Source of the DNA: Cristatella mucedo
Lineage: Eukaryota > Bryozoa > Phylactolaemata > Cristatellidae
NCBI GenBank assembly: GCA_009760855.2
Contig: WPIO01000078.1
Span: 1,692,501 to 1,756,500, forward strand
Direction of reading: 5' to 3'
Length of the DNA stretch: 64,000 bases
The position numbers and the translations under genes are program-made. Positions 23,150 to 34,229 of the stretch are shown here, piece by piece; within the stretch, counting starts at the first letter, position 1, and every line of letters starts with the position of its first letter. Under the pieces are notes generated by a model, which saw nothing but the letters and a program-made list of their open reading frames with translations, ran no database searches and had not been told where the DNA came from.

Positions 23150-23600
23150 TAATAATAAATAGTAATAGTACACTTGATGAAGCACCTTTTAAGAATTCAA
23201 TCTGTTTTCACGCACTTTACATTTGCTCCAACGGAATTTTAATGTCGTTACCAAGGACATTATAAGGAAAACAAAATGAAGAACGCGGCTTGTGGGGCTC
23301 TCCGAGAAGCTAATTTAAGCATGGCTGCAAATCTAGAGCATGCGCTCATTTTCGAACCCCTTTGAGTAGCCAGTTTATATGAACTCACAGTAAACAAATA
23401 ATAGCTTTGATATATTTGCAGCAATTCTTTCTGTTTAACTTTTAACAGACGAAATGAATCCGCGAGTTTTCCCGTCGGAAATGAATTTATCTGAACTCCT
23501 TCAACATCCTGGCCATAACAGCAAATTTTTAGGGAGTAATAGCCATTTCGATACTTGTGCGAGGCATGAGCGACTATCAAGCAACATTCACCCAGGGACG
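23150..23600. other. LINE-A tail remnant and unassigned DNA
   Basis: 23150-23228 is a diverged minus-strand LINE-A tail (AATAATAAATAG, CACTTGATGAAGCACC). The remainder, including a 118-codon minus frame at 23260-23616, has no recognisable domain. Confidence 0.4.
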
Positions 23601-23619
23601 AAAAACCGCATGGCATAGT

Positions 23620-25345
23620 GTAACATGTAAATCAGTTCCGTGTTGTTCCTGCACGTTCGCGAAGCCGAACGGGGCGCTGCCGATATCTCGCGAGGACTTC
23701 CGCTATTTTCTGGCGTGCCAGCCAGGGGCGGTTGCCACCTGCGCAGCCGGGTACCGCCGCTGCGTCGCCCGTCCGGTAGGACATCCGGCCGCCGCGAAGT
23801 CGGGTCGCGCAGTCGTGACGGAATAGCGACCGGTGTCTCGCGCCAGCCGCCGAGTCTCGGACGCAGGGTGAGCGAGGCGTTCTCGCCAAGCGCTCGCTGC
23901 TCCGAGCGACGCTGCAGCGCTAGCGCTGCGCTGGCGCTTCCGCCGCGGGACCAGTGCTGGCGGAGCATGCGCCTCGAAGCGGCGTCTTGGGAGGCGCATC
24001 GATGTGCGCCGCACCCGACGATGGCGGAGCTCTGCAGCAGCAGCAGCCGAGAGCGCCCGCCGTACCTCAGGAGCGAGGCGACAGGCGTCCGTCGGTGCGC
24101 GTGTGCGCAGAGCGACGCACGTATCTTAAATCTGCAGCTTGACAGCGCGACTAAATGTCGAAGCGGCAATGCTTTAGCCAGCAGGATAACGATGTGCGCG
24201 GCTCTTAATCGCAGTAATTACGGCGCCGCTAACTTGGGGCTGCCGCGGTCTAGATCCGATCGATGCAGGCGTGTCGGCGGTACTAAGGGCGAGGCCTCTG
24301 CGAAGCCCTGAGATCTGTCTGTACACGTGCTTTTCTCAATGACATTAAATCTAGTTCGAGCTCTTTTCGACGTTCTGCAAGCCGGCGCTTCGATCGGCGG
24401 TCCAGCGTCTAGATCGGCCGTCGGCCTTTTCTTTCGCTTAAAATTGGCCACCCTGCTGCCTAGCCGGACCGCGGCTGGGTGCGCGATCTGGCGCGTCCAC
24501 GCTCGATCGTCGCGCGCCTGCGGACGAGAGGTTCTGGCCGTCCGAGCGAAGCGACGGCATCTCGCTCGAAAAAGCGAGGAGCCGAACGACGCCGCCTCGC
24601 TCGAGGCGGCATGCGGCGGCGCTCGCAAACGTCAGCGCTCGCCGACGTGCTCTCGCGTTTCCGCGAAGCCGCCGCCAGTGCGCCGCCATCCCACCGGGAG
24701 CGAGAGGCTGTCCGACGGATTTCCCCAGTGGCCCGCGGTTCGCTGACGGCAGCAGGTCATCTGTGCACGCGTCTTCGCCCGATCGGATGCCGGACGTGCC
24801 GGCGGACGCTCTTGCGCGGCAGAGGCGGAGAAATCGCCACCCCGACTCACGCGCTCTAGCGAAGCGCTCGCAGGCGCCCACGCATCTTTCGGTGGCGGCC
24901 TAGTCGTAAACGTGCTACGCTCCTTTGACTACGTCGTCGGAGAAGAGAGCAGCTCGCGCCGAAGTAGATCGGAGCGAAGTATACAGGGAAGAGCGCCGTA
25001 ATGCGGCGAGCGCGAAGTGAACCAGCCCGGACGGGACGACGCCGCTGGCGCAGTGGGAGGTCTGCATCGATAGTGGGAGGCCTGCGTCGATGTGCTGCTG
25101 CCTGAGCGCCGGAAGAGCCGCGCTCTTCCTGAACCGGCAGGAGGTGAGCGGAGCGCGGTGGCCTCGGGCGATAGGGGAATGCTTGTCACCGAGGCAACGC
25201 ATTGCGCCGAACCGCGACCAACCGCAGCGGAGTCACTGGGTCGGGCCCGCAGGTCGCCGATTAAGACGCGTCGCGAGACATCGTTATGTCTTCTTTGCGC
25301 GTCGCGAGTGCCGAGACCTGCAGCTACGTGCGGACCTGGACGAAC
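23620..25345. other. Second GC-rich, CpG-rich island
   Basis: The base composition resembles 11.7-15.4 kb. Overlapping frames of up to 223 codons lie on both strands, Arg- and Ala-rich without any domain I recognise. It may be an unmethylated promoter-type island of a gene whose exons I cannot see, or GC-rich non-coding DNA. Confidence 0.45.
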
Positions 25346-25513
25346 TGCGATTAGAGTCTCTTCGATCGTGCTTCGACCTTTGTGCGTCTTGCGTGCTTCT
25401 TTCCGTGCTTCCTTCCTTTTTTCCTTTGCCTTTTGCTTTCCTACCGAGATCGAGGCTCGAACCCCGTGTCAAATATCGATACCAAATATCACGATCTCGT
25501 AGGCCGCTGTGCA

Positions 25514-25517
<4 letters not shown>

Positions 25518-25555
<38 letters not shown>
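25518..25555. repeat. TA microsatellite
   Basis: An uninterrupted TA run lies directly after a CAAATAAATTA sequence, resembling a SINE or LINE tail. Confidence 0.9.
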
Positions 25556-25558
<3 letters not shown>

Positions 25559-25589
25559 AGTTATTAATGTAGCAATTGGCCAGTGATAA

Positions 25590-25865
25590 ACCCCAGCCAA
25601 GCAGGTTCGTCTATTTCTGAAATCCCATCTGGACTTGTGTAACCCACTACTCGCAGGTCTACCGGCCTGTGCAGCAAAGCAGCCACGGTCGGTGCAAAAC
25701 TCTGGGTTAGTCTGACGTGAACATTAGAACTGCCGTGTTCCACCGCTTATCACCAACCTAGGCTTACTGCCCCACCGAGCAGCGGCTCAATCAAGATTGC
25801 ACCTCTCACTTTTAAGGCCTCTCGCTCCCCTGAGCCTGCTTGTCGGAAACACATTCACGATCGTG
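25590..25865 (+). mobile_element. LINE-A remnant, C-terminal part
   Basis: Frames are broken but show the LINE-A C-terminal blocks in order: CNPLLAGLPACA near 25640, CKTLG near 25690, and the HSLAPLSLL region near 25800-25850. It precedes RT-start sequence at 25.9 kb, so this is a separate copy. Confidence 0.55.
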
Positions 25866-25899
25866 CCGCCCGTCGCTTCGAACATGCTCTACCCTGACT

Positions 25900-26990
25900 C
25901 TCGTCGCTCGGCTGTGCCTCTAGCGAACCTCGGATCCTCATCTCTCTGCTTGATTTGCTTGATCTTTCAGAAGCGTTTGATGCCATTTATCACAAAGTCC
26001 TTCTCGAGCGCCTCTCATCTCGGCAGGGCATCACTTGAATTTTACTACAATGGTTTAAGTCCTATGGTTAAGGTGGCTCGATCCGACACCAAGGTCTGGC
26101 TGAGTTCGTGGGCTTGAGCCCCGTGGCATATGGGAAGCACCTGAATAGAGATTAGGTTCTCTTAATGTGCTATAAAAATGAATTGCATTATTATTATATT
26201 ATTATCATTGCAGGAAACTCCAGAGCATTGATGTGAATGGAAAAAGTTCATCCGAGGAATCACTGAAGAATGGAGTGCCTCAGGGCTCAATGCTTGGTTC
26301 ACTTCTCCACTTATCTTCACAGTTTATATTCTCCCATTGCCGATGTGATCGTCAAGCACAATCTAGGGTTTCACTTCTATGCAGACGACACTCAGTTGTA
26401 CAGTTGGTTTGATCCCTCCCAGCCCCCAGTACGTCGAATTCTCTTGACTTTTTTGTTGCATGTATTGATGACATCCACACATGGATGGCGGCAGACTTTC
26501 TTAACATGAATGACGAAAAAACCAACCTAACTAGCTATAAGCAAAGAAAAAGTATAATTTAGTAGTTGGGATACTTAACCCTCAAATAGGCTCCGCCAGC
26601 GTATCTCCTATTGAACCTGCACAAAATCTAGGCGACCTGTTCCAAAGTCACCCTTCGTTAGATGACCAAAACAGCTTCACAGTCAAATCTTCTTTTTTTT
26701 CCAGCTGCATAACCTAAAATTCGGGCTTGCGTTGATAGGGATACCACATCTAAATCGATCCATGCATTTATGACATCCCGTCTTGACTTCTGTAACTCAC
26801 TGCTTGCTGGTCTACCGGTGCTTGCAATTAAGCGCTTGCAGTTGGTGAAAACCTCTGCAGCTAGGCTTGTCTGTCGTAAGCGTCGAAGTTGCCACGTCTC
26901 TCGACCCCTTCTCGCCGACCTTGCACTTGCTTGGCTGCGGAGCTTCGAGAAGGAGTCGATAGAGGCGCAAAGAGAATCGTGCTCTCCCCC
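25900..26990 (+). mobile_element. LINE-A, degenerate, with nested SINE-1
   Basis: The RT start (LDLSEAFDAIYHKVLLERLS, several frame breaks) is at about 25935-26035. The palm (GFHFYADDTQLY) is at about 26365-26405, the thumb at 26480-26700, and the C-terminal block (CNSLLAGLPVLAIKRLQL) at 26790-26850. A SINE-1 interrupts it at 26064-26210. Confidence 0.7.
26064..26210 (+). mobile_element. SINE-1 nested in LINE-A
   Basis: The copy begins after LINE-A sequence ending GGTTTAAGTCCTATGG. It carries the B box (GGGCTTGAGCCCC) and the tail (GAAGCACCTGAATAGAGATT, ATGAATTGCATTATTATTAT). LINE-A resumes with GGAAACTCCAGAGCATTGAT. Confidence 0.75.
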
Positions 26991-27053
26991 CACCGTGCTC
27001 AGTTCGTACTTAGATGGACTGGTTGGTTTAAACTGGCTGGTTAAAAAGTATTA

Positions 27054-27190
27054 GCTGATTTAACTGCCTCATTAGTATAGCTGCAGAAGTGCCTTAACGG
27101 CTGTCGCCACCTCTTGCAGTTGGCAATACATGATTGCCCAACACGCTGCAGGATTAGAACCCACCGAGTGCCGAGGATTATTGCCTTAGT
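27054..27190 (-). mobile_element. SINE-2 remnant with hairpin end
   Basis: The minus-strand body (CAACTGCAAGAGGTGGCGAC, AGCCGTTAAGGCACTTCTGC, AATGAGGCAGTTAAATCAGC) matches SINE-2. Beyond the B box, 27170-27220 is a folded-back duplication of CCGAGGATTA and AGTGCCGAGG. Confidence 0.6.
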
Positions 27191-27240
27191 GCCGAGGATT
27201 AGAACCTCGGCACTAATCCTCGGGAAGAGCGAGCCCCTCA

Positions 27241-28082
27241 CACGCTTCGCTATCGCGGCTTATCTGCTATATGCAGCTATCGCGGCTTTCGAATGCTTTC
27301 AAGCTTCCACAGACCGGAGAAGCTTGGGCGTCTTCCATCTTGCATACGACGGAATCCTGCTCAAGTGGCACCTGAGAAGCTTTACTAAAGACAACTGCTT
27401 CTACTAGCATCTTTAGGTTCTTACGCTATTCGGTTGTGGCACATTTTTTCTTAATCTGCCGATTGATAGCTGAGCGTGAACAAAATCCGAATGGTCTGGT
27501 TTCGGTTTCGGTCGAACTCTGCGCTGCTGCGAACGACAACTATGTTACACTTCTCTCCCTCCCTCCATTTCTCTCTGCTCCCAGGGCCCATCGGAAGATT
27601 TCGTGAGAGGCGCCGTCGTCGTCATCGCCGCGCACGCGAGACATCGTTATGCCCTCGCCAACCTATCATTTTCCGTCATTGTGCAATCCCAATTAAATCA
27701 GACATTCACCTGCCGACGACAAGACTCGACGCCGTAAATTCAATAGGTCAGCGACGGCGAGACGATTCGATCGCGCACAATGCCCACCTAATTTAACTCC
27801 GCGCCTCGGGAGTCTTAGCAGCGGCGGCGGCGTCGTAGCTTTACGGCTTCAGCAGTGAGTCGTCAGAGTGCAAGCCCAGCGCCCTCGCAGCAGCGCAACA
27901 GCCAGTCGTCGCGCTAGGCTGCACCTAGGCGTGCCTGCAAAGCTGCTTCCTCCGCTCGAGGCGGTGGCAGTAATCACGGCGAACGCTCCAAGCGCATTAA
28001 GATAACGTATCCACAGCCAAGATAAGTCTGCTAGACGGCCCCGGAGGGTCCGCAGGCGTCCAGCGTCGACTACTGGTTCAGC
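27241..28082. other. Unassigned DNA
   Basis: No gene is recognised. The frames at 27476-27796 (plus) and 27849-28097 (minus) have no domain. GC content rises from about 27.6 to 28.1 kb. Confidence 0.35.
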
Positions 28083-28370
28083 GTCGTCCAACGACAACTA
28101 CTCTACTACTGCTGACTATGGCTCATCCTTTTCAGCGGTCCTGAGCTGCTACTTCTATGCTACTCACTACCTCAACTGCTCTCCTGACTCCGCTATGCTT
28201 CCCACTTTCTCTTTGTTGCGTGAGACGAAGTCCGTTGGCTACCGAATGCGTACCGAAAGCCGCTTAGGCTGTGAGTGCTCTATGCAAAACTCTCCTGCGT
28301 AACACCCACATGGTACTTAAGACTGACTTTGTGGAGTTACAGACGTAGATACATTACATTGCATTACCGT
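28083..28370 (+). mobile_element. LINE-B 3' fragment
   Basis: The sequence is close to 20320-20575 (TTTTCAGCGGTCCTGA, CTTCTATGCTACTCACTACC, TGTGGAGTTAC-GACG-AGATAC) and ends in an ATTACATTGCATTAC tail. There is no intact frame. Confidence 0.8.
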
Positions 28371-29407
28371 GAAAATGGTGCTTCAGACACCGGTCCGTGC
28401 GCGGCCCGCTTCGAATGCACGGTTCGCTAAACTCGCCCATCTACTTTTTAAAGTCCTTGCAGTCCTTATTAGACGAATATAAAAACGAGCAACGCCTATG
28501 TGCTGGTCTAGCGCCGCATCACCGCGCGCCTGCCGGCAGCAGTTTCAAAAGAACCAAGACTGATTCTGCAGGGCTGTAAAATGCAGTTTCGTCTTTTCCC
28601 GCTGCATGCGCGAGGTTTTCTCTTACAGATTTGACCCTAATTTCTCGTTATTTGAACGAAATATGCTGATTTTGCTTGTGGAACGAGAACTACCCTTATC
28701 GAATTTGAGCCCGATCACCAACTGGTGCAGCTGAGCAGAGCTAAGGTGCTACGCAAAGTTGTTAAGCAACCTTGAAAGTTACATCTTCCGAGTGAGTCTC
28801 GGAGGACCGGCGGAGTAGGTCGCGGTGGCGAGATCCGTGCTGGAGCTTCGGCGTGCTTTAGCTCGCGCGAGTGCCCGAATGGAATGCAGTGTAAATTCGG
28901 AATTAAAATTTCAAACGCAGTGCTATGCATCTATAATAATCCTAAAGACTGTGCAATCGTTACCGGAGCTCGGCGCCGCTTCTTGCACGTGGATTGTGAC
29001 TGTACGTGTGACTTATTGACGACGTAACCGCGTGAGCTGCCACGACCGCTTTGCTTCTCATTAATGAATACTCCGACTGCATGTGTTCACGAGTACACCG
29101 TGCAAATATTGCCACCGACTGCGATTGCGAGTCAGAACTTCAACGATGTGAGCTGCTTCGACTAGACTTCCGGTCAAAATGGTAATCCGCTCTGTCAGAC
29201 GCTCCACTTGCACTCTGGCGCTGCGGAGTCTTCCTGGCTCGGCCGCCGAGAAAGGACCTCGTTATCCGAGACAAGGATTTGCAGCGTTGGCTCAATAAAG
29301 TCACCTCGCTGCACGAGTTTTTGGTGCAGTTTAACAGTGAAAACTGATGCATCACTAGAGAGGGAGAGAGAGAGAGAGGGAGAAACAGACAATCAGAGAC
29401 ACGCAGA

Positions 29408-29457
<50 letters not shown>

Positions 29458-30090
29458 GTGAGAGAGAGAGAATGAGAGAGACTGGGGGAGAGACAGAGAC
29501 ACAGAGAGAGGCATGCAATGCTGGGCCAGCCATTTCGATTAGATGCCGCTGGCTTGTTCTTGCAGACAGAAAATCAGCTCACGTTTATTATGCAAGTTTA
29601 TCCGAGCTCGTTAAGCAAGGAAGGGAGCTTCAGAGACGAGATACCGGCACGACTGCAGGCTCACAGGTCGCTCGTTAATCGCTCACAGATCGCTCACTAA
29701 TCGCTGAAGGTCCGAAACAGTCAGAGCAGCAAGATGGCGATGTTCGCCACAGTCGCACTTCGCTGAACCAAAAAGCAACTCGGCGCTGAAAAGTGCTCAT
29801 TTTGTTTACTTAAAAAAGGCCTCTCGGGCCTCCTAAGAATGCAAGGCACTCGCAATATGATGCTCAGTATACATGGTATACTGAATAGAAGAACTAAAGT
29901 TATAACTTGGGTCGTCTACTTAGCACTGCCTCTAGGTCGAGCCGAACTCTTCACCGTGGGGCTTAGAAAGGCTTGGCTCTAAAAGAAGGAAATGAGGAGA
30001 CTAAAAGGATGCAACACATTGCCAATTTGTACAGCAAGCATACAACGAAAGCAGAATCAAACCGATGCATAAGAATAGTGAAAACAATCA
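28371..30090. other. Unassigned DNA with a GA microsatellite
   Basis: Apart from the GA-rich tract at 29354-29478 I see no supported feature. Frames crossing that tract are repeat translations. Confidence 0.4.
29354..29478. repeat. GA-rich microsatellite
   Basis: This is a mostly GA dinucleotide repeat with CAGA and GTGA interruptions. It gives the long RERERE or SLSLSL frames seen on either strand. Confidence 0.95.
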
Positions 30091-30091
30091 T

Positions 30092-30269
30092 AGTATAGTC
30101 GCATAGCAACGTCGGATAACTTAATCTATATAGTCGCATAGCAACGTCGGATAACTTAATCTATATAGTCGCATAGCAACGTCGGATAACTTAATCTATA
30201 TAGTCGCACAGCAACGTCGGATAAATTAATCATAGTATATTCGCATAGCAACGTCGGATAACTTAATCT
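30092..30269 (+). repeat. 35-bp minisatellite, five copies
   Basis: The unit is close to TATAGTCGCATAGCAACGTC GGATAACTTAATCTA. Copies 1-3 are identical, copy 4 has two changes, and copy 5 follows a short AATCATAGTAT interruption that also precedes copy 1. There are no spacers, so it is a plain tandem array. Confidence 0.95.
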
Positions 30270-30694
30270 CTTTGCAGGAACTTTACATATGCTGTGAGGG
30301 TAGTAAGTAGTACTAGGTGGCTAGTGGTAACATGTGCGGTGTCAGCATGCCTCGTATGCACAGTATGTACGTTTTTTCCTATCTCTCGTGAGTATGCAGA
30401 AGAGCTGCTCACATTTAAAGCAAAATAATCACCACCGAGGAGGAGCTGAGTAGCACTTGCACCACGCTTTCAGTGTTGTTAATGTTTTACAGTCGCAAGG
30501 ATGCACCGCCTATTCAAATTTAAAAAAATCAGAATAAATCGAAACACCTTTCAACGAGTTCTTGTTTAGTGAATAAGGGCCTCCGTGAGTGCTTCATTTC
30601 TTAAATATTGAAGGAAGAGCAATGCTTAACGCTTAATTCCTCCATTAGCTTTATGTTGGCCGCACGGAGCCTCCTCCGTTTGGCACTCACACTC
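30270..30694. other. Unassigned DNA
   Basis: No gene is recognised. The plus frame that opens at 30608 only becomes LINE-A at about 30701; its first ~30 residues are flanking DNA. Confidence 0.5.
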
Positions 30695-30700
30695 ACAGCT

Positions 30701-32205
30701 ATCGAAACCTCACACCTTGCTAGTAAGTTCCAGTCTGGCTTTAGAGCTAATCACTCCACAGAGTCAGCATTGCTTCGGGTATACAACGACCTACTTAGGA
30801 ATGCAGACATGGGTAGAGTGTCTCTTCTTGTTTTGCTCGATCTTTCGGCAGCTTTTGATACCATCGATCACAAAGTACTTCTAGAGCGCCTCTCATCTCG
30901 CCTGGGCATCACTGGCACTGCTCTGCAGTGGTTCAGGTCCTATCTCAGTGGGAGACTCCAGAGTGTTGACGTGAATGGACAAAGATCATCTGAAGTACCT
31001 CTAAAATATGGAGTACCTCAGGGCTCTGTGCTAGGTCCGGTCCTTTTCACCGTTTATACTCTCCCTCTCGCTGATGTGATTGCCAAGCACAATCTAGGCT
31101 TTCACTTCTATGCGGATGACACTCAGTTGTACCTTTGCTTTGATCCCTCCCAGCCTTCGAGCACCTCAAATTCTCTCAACTCACTTGCTGCATGCATTGA
31201 TGACATCCGATCATGGATGGCAGCAAATTTTCTAAAACTAAACGATGATAAAACTAACTTACTAGTTATGGGCAAACCTAGTGTTATTCAGAAATTGGAA
31301 AGGCTGACTTTCAAAATTGGCTCTGCCAGCATATCTCCAGTTGAATCAGCTCGAAATCTAGGTGTCATATTCCAAAGCGACCTCTCGTTAGACGACCACA
31401 TCAGCTCCACAGTCAAATCAGCCTATTTTCAGCTTCATAACATTGCTAAAATTAGGGCTTGTTTAGATAAGGATACCACGTCCAAGTTGGTCCATGCATT
31501 CGTGACATCTCGTCTCGACTTCTGCAACTCACTGCTTACTGGCCTACCAGCATGTGCGATCAGGCGATTGCAGCTGGTGCAAAACTCTGCAGCTAGGCTT
31601 GTCTGTCGTGAGCGTCGCAGTTGCCACATTACTCCTCTTCTCGCCGACCTGCACTGGTTACCAGTCAAGCAACGGATTGACTTCAAGGTTTTGTCGCTCA
31701 CTTTTAGGTCTCTTCATTCTATGGCTCCAGCCTATCTTTCAGATATACTACCCCATCAGGCAAAGCATCGTACCACTCGCTTTTCGGAATCCAACAGTCT
31801 AGAAATACCTCGTACAAACCTTAAATCCTTTGGAGACCGTGCATTTAGCTCGTATGCTCCCACAGCCTGGAACTCCCTCCCGACCTGCATCAGAACATCC
31901 CCTGACCTGACCACATTTAAAAGAAACTTAAAAACATACCTATTTAGGACAGCATTTAGTGGGTCCTTGTGATTTGTCCTCGATGTGCTTATGCGTGCTG
32001 ACACTGTTCATGCTGCCACTAACCACATTTGCAAGCTGACCCTGTGCATGTCACCCCTAACCATATTATTCACTTTGTTTGTTTTTCAAGCATGATTTTA
32101 CTTACTATTCTATTGCGTATCACTTTGCAGCAAATGTAAAGCGCCTAGAAAGAGATTAAATTCTCTGAGGGCGCTTTATCAAGTGCAATATTATTTATTA
32201 TTATT
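30701..32205 (+). mobile_element. LINE-A, best-preserved RT frame
   Basis: About 424 LINE-A codons run to the stop at 31972 without a break. In order: FQSGFRANHSTE, LDLSAAFDTIDHK (RT motif A), SSRLGITGTALQWFRSYLSG, VPQGSVLGPVLF (motif B), FHFYADDTQLYL (motif C, catalytic YADD), AANFLKLNDDKTN (motif D/E region), then the C-terminal domain to FSGSL. It is 5'-truncated inside the RT and lacks the endonuclease. The 3' UTR ends GGGCGCTTTATCAAGTGC and an ATT-rich tail. ACAGCT flanks it on both sides (30695-30700 and 32206-32211), a likely target-site duplication. The clade is CR1/L2-like by motif style. Confidence 0.92.
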
Positions 32206-33110
32206 ACAGCTTCTCACTACGACGAGACCATTTCACTGCATACTCCTTGGCGCAGTCTCCAATGCCGACGACATAATTTACGCTCTTCGACAGACTATTC
32301 CTAGGACTATTTTCAAAATGCCTACGCAGCTCTGCTGCAAAGAGCTCTCACCTACTCAAACACAGCTCCTTGATCTTAGAATATGGTCTTATCTATACAC
32401 CTTACTTACTTTCTGGAACGATGGTGCTAGATACACTGCACTCCTGTTCTCCTCTTTGAAAGACTAACTTCACAATTAGGTCAAGCGACCATGAAAAGAA
32501 TCAAGTATCAAGAATCAAGTACCCACTGAAGAATGTCTTCAGGCTGGCGCTGGCAACCGCAAAAATGCGCATACAGCAAAAGCAGGCACACCAAAAGCAC
32601 GCAACGATACTAAATTTTTTAAGTACATGATTTAATGGATTTAACCAGCTCGTTGTCTTCCAAACCAATTACTATTAAACCAAAAAGAAACAAGTACTGC
32701 ATTGTACGGCTGGTGCGGAATAATACTAGTAGGTCTAATTTCGGCAAGCATTACTAATGCAAACTCTGAATCCGGCAAGTACTAAGTCAGATTTCGAGAA
32801 AGCCAGTCAGAATTCCCGTTCAACTATCTTTCTTGGAGCTAGTTAGACGCCTGTTTGATCTCTGGCAGAATCTTTGGCACAAAAGGTTCAAGATTTGAAT
32901 CTTGCAACATAATATCGCGACGGGGAAAATCTGCAAATGCATGTCAAAATAGTGCTAGCTCCGAGCATCATTCCTGTAGCAGATGTTCCTGCTGCTTTCG
33001 ACGAATTGGCCGGCGACTGCCTTCACCTAATGGCACTATTGATCAACCGCTAGGAAAGCAAACAGTTCAGAGGTCGACGTGTAAATCTAAGGTTAATTTG
33101 CAACTGAGGA
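32206..33110. other. Unassigned AT-rich DNA
   Basis: No gene or repeat family is recognised between the LINE-A copy and the satellite. A 94-codon plus frame at 32183-32467 starts within LINE tail and has no domain. Confidence 0.4.
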
Positions 33111-33114
33111 ATGT

Positions 33115-34062
33115 TTGAGGTCCCACGAAAAACTGCGATACAGCTGCCATTTCCAAAATAAATGTAAATACACTGCATTTTTTTATTCAAAATCATATAG
33201 AATGATGCTACAGGTTTACCCACAAAATTTCATTCAAATTTCGCTTGCTCGTTTTCGTGCTATAGCCACAAAGGCCCGGGTCAGCCAACCTATTTACTCA
33301 TTCGAACTTCAATACAGCTTCCGTTTCCACAAAACTTCGCGAAACTGCGATTTTGATTTCAATTTATAAAAAACTATGCCAAGTTTACATACAAAATTTA
33401 TCAGGATTGTCCTTGTGCGTTCTCAGGCTATGGCCTCCGATGGCCCGGCCCAAATGGCAGCCCTAAGTAGTCAAACCGCGATACAGCTGCCCTTTCAAAT
33501 AAAACTTCGCGAAACGGCGGTTTTGATCGCCAAGTACAGAAAACAATAGTCTAGGTTAACACTTGCAGCTATTGCAGCTATTGAAGATCATTGCATGAGA
33601 TCAAACAATAGTCTAGGTTAACACACCAAATTTCAAGCGATTACGCTTGTGCGATCTCATGCAATGATCTTCAATAGCTCGGGCCAGCCAGCCTCTGTAC
33701 ATATTAAAGAACTGCTATACAGCAGCCGTTTCCACAATAAGCTTTAATGAACGGCGGCTTTGATTTCATGTTACAAGAAAAGGCGTTCCGGGTTTACCCC
33801 CAAAATTTCGTGCAATTACGCATGCGCATTCTCATGCTATGGCCTCCAATAGCCTGGACCAGCAATTACCGCTAAATATTCAAACTGCGATGCAGCTCTC
33901 ATTTTCCCAATAGGTGTTGTAAACTGTAGTTTTGATTCCACATTATAGAAAAAAGTATTCCGAATTTACCCACATAATTTCATGATATGGGGTGGGGGTA
34001 TTCTAATTCTATCACCTCCAATGGTCCAGGCCATCAGAGGCCATAGCAATACACCACGTTAG
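33115..34062 (+). repeat. ~170-bp satellite, orientation 1
   Basis: There are about five diverged monomers. Each has GCGATACAGCTGCC, a TTCGCGAAAC-GCGGTTTTGAT block, a GTTTACCCACAAAATTTCAT block, and TTCTCATGCTATGGCCTCCA followed by GGCC-GGCCAGCC. The first block recurs at about 33134, 33311, 33479, 33712 and 33887, giving spacings near 170-175. One interval is 233 because of a local fold-back duplication at 33540-33680. No monomer is coding. Confidence 0.85.
33577..33678. repeat. Perfect 26-bp inverted repeat
   Basis: Arms at 33577-33602 and 33653-33678 are exact reverse complements (GCTATTGAAGATCATTGCAT continuing GAGATC). The sequence AACAATAGTCTAGGTTAACA also occurs twice as a direct repeat just before and after the left arm. 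This fits a local templated (fold-back) duplication inside one satellite monomer. Confidence 0.95.
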
Positions 34063-34065
34063 CGG

Positions 34066-34229
34066 AAGTGATGGCACACTAGGTAAAGGCGGTTGCTTTC
34101 ATGACCTAGGTCCCGAGGTCGTGGGTTCAATTCCTGCGGCGGGTGATCCTTTATCGCCACGGTAAGCGGCGGTGATAGCCGTAAAGGCTCTTCTGTCGCT
34201 ATACAAAAAGAGGCTGTTTAATCAGCTAG
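34066..34229 (+). mobile_element. SINE-2 copy at the satellite flip point
   Basis: This is the cleanest SINE-2: A-box region CACACTAGGTAAAGGCGG, B box GTGGGTTCAATTCCTGCGGC, then GGTAAGCGGCGGTGATAGCC, AAAGGCTCTTCTGTCGCTAT and the terminal AGAGGCTGTTTAATCAGCTA. It sits exactly between the two opposite blocks of satellite. Confidence 0.85.

Noticed and set aside
30092-30269. CRISPR array
   Set aside because: The repeats are head-to-tail with no unique spacers, and the genome is eukaryotic. The same holds for 60335-60645.
34066-34229. tRNA gene
   Set aside because: The A and B boxes are tRNA-like, but no cloverleaf with a proper acceptor stem closes, and the same sequence recurs with a long non-tRNA body, so it is a SINE. 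The same applies to 22115, 49669 and 60883-61018.
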